Shown here: piece after piece, positions 7,672 to 9,320 of the stretch | How the letters are laid out: every line of letters starts with the position of its first letter | How positions within the stretch are numbered: the stretch's first letter is position 1 | Assembly: GCA_910577085.1 (NCBI GenBank) | Contig: CAJTLE010000115.1 | Coordinates: forward strand, 1-9,320 | DNA from: an uncultured Allobaculum sp. | Lineage (GTDB): Bacteria > Bacillota_I > Bacilli_A > Erysipelotrichales > Erysipelotrichaceae | Direction of reading: 5' to 3' | Length of the DNA stretch: 9,320 bases | Position numbers and translations under genes: made by a program | Notes under the pieces: generated by a model | The model's input: only the letters and a program-made list of their open reading frames with translations | What the model was told of the DNA's origin: nothing | Databases searched by the model: none

Positions 7672-7709
7672 AAAGAAAAAAGAAATAGAGGACTCAAATG
7701 AAGAGTCCT
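7672..7709 (-). terminator. Terminator-like hairpin in the hydrolase leader
   Basis: Read on the minus strand, a 7-bp stem (AGGACTC 7689-7695 with GAGTCCT 7703-7709, 7-base loop) is followed by a T-rich stretch covering 7672-7687. It sits about 45-80 bases before the hydrolase start and downstream of the predicted promoter. It could therefore attenuate that gene, or end stray minus-strand transcripts. Confidence 0.45.
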
Positions 7710-7766
7710 GAAGAAGATAGGGATGTCTGGGTCTATTCCAAAGGTATCGCTTTTTGGGCCGATCAT

Positions 7767-7806
7767 GATACGATCGTATCCTAGAAGATCTCATTTCATT
7801 CGTCAA
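7767..7806 (-). promoter_or_regulatory. Hydrolase promoter with palindromic TetR-type operator
   Basis: On the minus strand TTGACG (-35; 7801-7806, 5/6) and TAGGAT (-10; 7778-7783, 4/6) are 17 bases apart, placing the start near 7771. The perfect 14-bp palindrome GATACGATCGTATC (7767-7780) covers the end of the -10 and the start point. That position and size suit a TetR-family repressor. Binding by the neighbouring regulator is inference. Confidence 0.6.
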
Positions 7807-7822
7807 TGCGGATGCCGGCTGG

Positions 7823-7874
7823 GGATACAAACGGCCGTATTCGTATCCGCATTCAAAGACTGCAACTTTATGAT
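7823..7874 (+). promoter_or_regulatory. Candidate tetR promoter with second pair of half-sites
   Basis: GGATAC (7823-7828) and GTATCC (7843-7848) form an inverted pair with the same half-site as the 7767-7780 palindrome, but about one helical turn wider. A -10-like TATGAT lies at 7869-7874, 38 bases before the tetR ATG. The -35 at the expected distance is poor and overlaps the GTATCC arm. Autoregulation is suggested but not shown. Confidence 0.4.
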
Positions 7875-7911
7875 CTGGCGGAATGGATCAGACAGAAAGA
7901 AGGAAAACCAG

Positions 7912-8523
7912 ATGGAAAGACAGAATGGAAAACAAAGTGAATCGACTGACCTGAAAACAAAGTCTTCCCCCAGAAAAGCAGCCAGCAAAGACCTCAAAGA
8001 CTGCCTGGCCGATGCGCCTCTTCAGCTGGTTGTGATCAAGCCGATCGAAAAGATTACCGTCGATGAACTGGCCGCAAAAGCGGGCGTAGGCCGGGCCACC
8101 TATTTTCGGGCTTTCCATTCCAAACAGGAAGTGGTTACGTACAAGATTGTCCGGCTGTGGGATGAATATGCGAGCAGGCACAATCTGAAAATTCATGACC
8201 GCTTTGATCTGGACAACGCCAGAGCTTTCTTTGCGTTTAACCTTGAAATTCGAAATGTACTTCAGGTGCTTTATCAGGCAGATCTTCAGCAGACGCTTTA
8301 TGACGCGTTTTGCCAAGTCTTGCTTGGCTTTGAACAAGAGACGGAGCTGCTGCATCGTTTTCGCGAGAAGTACTATGCCTATGGTCTGTATGGCTTGCTG
8401 GATGAGTGGATCCGTAACGACTTTCAGCCTGGCCCGGAACAGATGGCACAAATGTTGAGGCAGATTGTCCGTTCGCCTTACGTAGACCAGATGGAGAAAG
8501 TGGATACTCTTTCAGAGTGGTAA
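7912..8523 (+). CDS. TetR/AcrR family transcriptional regulator
   Basis: This 203-residue protein is a one-component DNA-binding regulator of the TetR family. The helix-turn-helix is at about 49-68 (ITVDELAAKAGVGRATYFRA, directly followed by F.SKQE), the diagnostic TetR pattern with an F/Y-rich recognition-helix end. The C-terminal part (80-203) is helical, with YYAYGLYGLLDEWIRNDF at 154-171 typical of the ligand-binding/dimer domain in this family. The ATG at 7912 follows AAGAAGGA (7896-7903) with eight bases' spacing. Upstream in-frame codons (from 7723) run through the operator region and are not protein-like. It faces away from the hydrolase gene across shared palindromic sites, so it probably represses the hydrolase and itself. 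The inducer is unknown. The first 28 residues are polar and lysine-rich, a longer N-terminal tail than many TetR proteins carry. Confidence 0.9.
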   Translation: MERQNGKQSESTDLKTKSSPRKAASKDLKDCLADAPLQLVVIKPIEKITVDELAAKAGVGRATYFRAFHSKQEVVTYKIVRLWDEYASRHNLKIHDRFDLDNARAFFAFNLEIRNVLQVLYQADLQQTLYDAFCQVLLGFEQETELLHRFREKYYAYGLYGLLDEWIRNDFQPGPEQMAQMLRQIVRSPYVDQMEKVDTLSEW

Positions 8524-8572
8524 AGACGAAGCCTGAACAACTGGACAGTTTTAGAACGAGACAAAGGTAAGG

Positions 8573-8617
8573 AAAAGACCATCGAGAGTTCTGTGTAAGA
8601 ACTCTCGATGGTCTTTT
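8573..8617. terminator. Bidirectional Rho-independent terminator
   Basis: A perfect 20-bp stem (8573-8592 with 8598-8617) closes a 5-base loop. It begins with AAAA and ends with TTTT, so a T run follows the GC-containing stem on both strands. It separates the convergent tetR and DUF2804 genes. Confidence 0.92.
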
Positions 8618-8666
8618 GGCTTGTGGAAGGGATTGTGAATCTCAACCGGACCTCAGTCAATCTCAA

Positions 8667-9320
8667 TCAGTATTGATTGTGGATATCTTCAAAGGCGGCT
8701 GGCAGATCACGCATCAGAATATGGGATCCATCATCCAGGACGGCAGTCCCATTGACCGAGCCAAAGTACTGATGCTGGTTGGAACGGATGACTTTCATAT
8801 CGATATTTGCGGCCCGATCGAGTGCTGGCGTGAAGACTGCTTCAAATCGACGGTCATTGGAGGTCAGCACCCAGGGCAGCATTGGGTCTTCCGGAATATA
8901 AAAGCGGATCTGATCCAGTTTGTGGATTTTGCCGCGATAGAACAGAATGTTCTCGCTGGCGGCGCGCAGATCGCCAAAGCCATAACCAAGGTTAAAGCCG
9001 AATAATTCGCCATCAACGATTGCTGAGGCAGTGCCCCAGTACCAGTGCGTTTTATATGGCCAATAGCCACGGCCCCAGTCCAGAACACCGCAGTGTTCAT
9101 CCTTATGGAAACGGTAGATTTTGTAGTTGAAGACGACTTTGCCCTCAACAGGCATGCAGTTGCATTTTTCATATGTTAGGCAAGGATACCCCATCCAAAT
9201 TGCTATGCAGTTTGGGTGGGGAGGAATTGCCGAATTGCTGTTTCTTTGATGTATCCGTCTGCTCTTTCCAGAAGAGTCAGTTTCCTCATTGATGCAGATT
9301 TATGGATTGTTTCTCCAAAA
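8667..9320 (-). pseudogene. DUF2804 family protein, frameshifted and cut by window edge
   Basis: The intact reading frame at 8667-9194 (175 residues from an ATG) matches the C-terminal half of DUF2804 proteins, a family of unknown function usually of roughly 330 residues. Recognisable blocks are YEKCNCMPVEG (8-18), DWGRGYWPYKTHWYWG (39-54), FGFNLGYGFGD (65-75), ENILFY (81-86) and the C-terminal HNQY. The ATG at 9194 has no ribosome binding site, and family-like sequence (CIAIW) continues upstream of it in the same frame, so it is not the real start. A second minus-strand frame is open from the right edge (9319) to a stop at 9203-9205 and reads like protein (LLERADGYIKETAIRQF). Restoring a single base within the C-rich run at 9217-9226 would fuse the two frames. 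The gene is therefore either a recent one-base-deletion pseudogene or carries a sequencing error. Its start lies outside the window. Confidence 0.72.

Noticed and set aside
7624..7830. 68-residue minus-strand leader ORF ending in an ATGA overlap with the hydrolase start
   Set aside because: TTG start, no clear ribosome binding site, and it would begin upstream of the predicted promoter, so the overlap is probably chance.
7723..7911. 63-residue N-terminal extension of the TetR protein
   Set aside because: It spans the palindromic operator and promoter region, and ATG 7912 has a good ribosome binding site.
1..9320. CRISPR array, tRNA, rRNA or complete insertion sequence
   Set aside because: No regularly spaced direct repeats, no tRNA-like cloverleaf, no rRNA sequence and no transposase frame were seen.

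Overview
The window looks like the chromosome of a moderate-GC member of the Bacillota, perhaps an Erysipelotrichaceae-like gut anaerobe. The basis is strong AAGGAGG-type ribosome binding sites, mixed TTA/CTG leucine codons, compact hairpin-plus-T-tract terminators, a lipoprotein-type solute-binding protein and gene content (GH31, TRAP, DUF2804). The family-level guess is low confidence, because there is no rRNA or other marker gene here.

Layout. Positions 1-919 hold no convincing gene. They contain two terminator hairpins facing opposite ways, a run of further hairpins, and a promoter-like site overlapped by an 8-7-8 inverted repeat. Positions 920-3445 encode a cytoplasmic GH31 alpha-glycosidase. 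After a 218-bp gap with inverted repeats and a candidate promoter comes a tightly coupled three-gene TRAP transporter (binding lipoprotein, small membrane subunit, large membrane subunit; 3664-6550). It ends at a strong terminator (6608-6660).

Convergent to the TRAP operon is a membrane-anchored alpha/beta hydrolase on the minus strand (6680-7627). It is divergent from a TetR-type regulator on the plus strand (7912-8523). The 284-bp gap between them has a good minus-strand promoter, a perfect 14-bp palindrome over its -10/start region, and several more GATAC/GTATC half-sites. This looks like a regulator controlling the hydrolase and itself. A perfect 20-bp hairpin separates tetR from a convergent DUF2804 gene (8667 to the right edge). 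That gene's C-terminal half is intact, but its upstream part seems to be out of frame by one base.

How the parts may work together. The TRAP system probably imports a small anionic solute using an ion gradient. The GH31 enzyme has no signal peptide and may hydrolyse an imported alpha-glycoside. Their adjacency suggests a shared pathway, for example a glycoside carrying an acid group, but no other catabolic gene is visible and the substrate cannot be read from sequence alone. The hydrolase/TetR pair is a separate regulatory unit. I did not find a clear, wholly new system. The points most worth a second look are the GH31-TRAP pairing, the TetR half-site array with a possible leader attenuator, and the DUF2804 frameshift.
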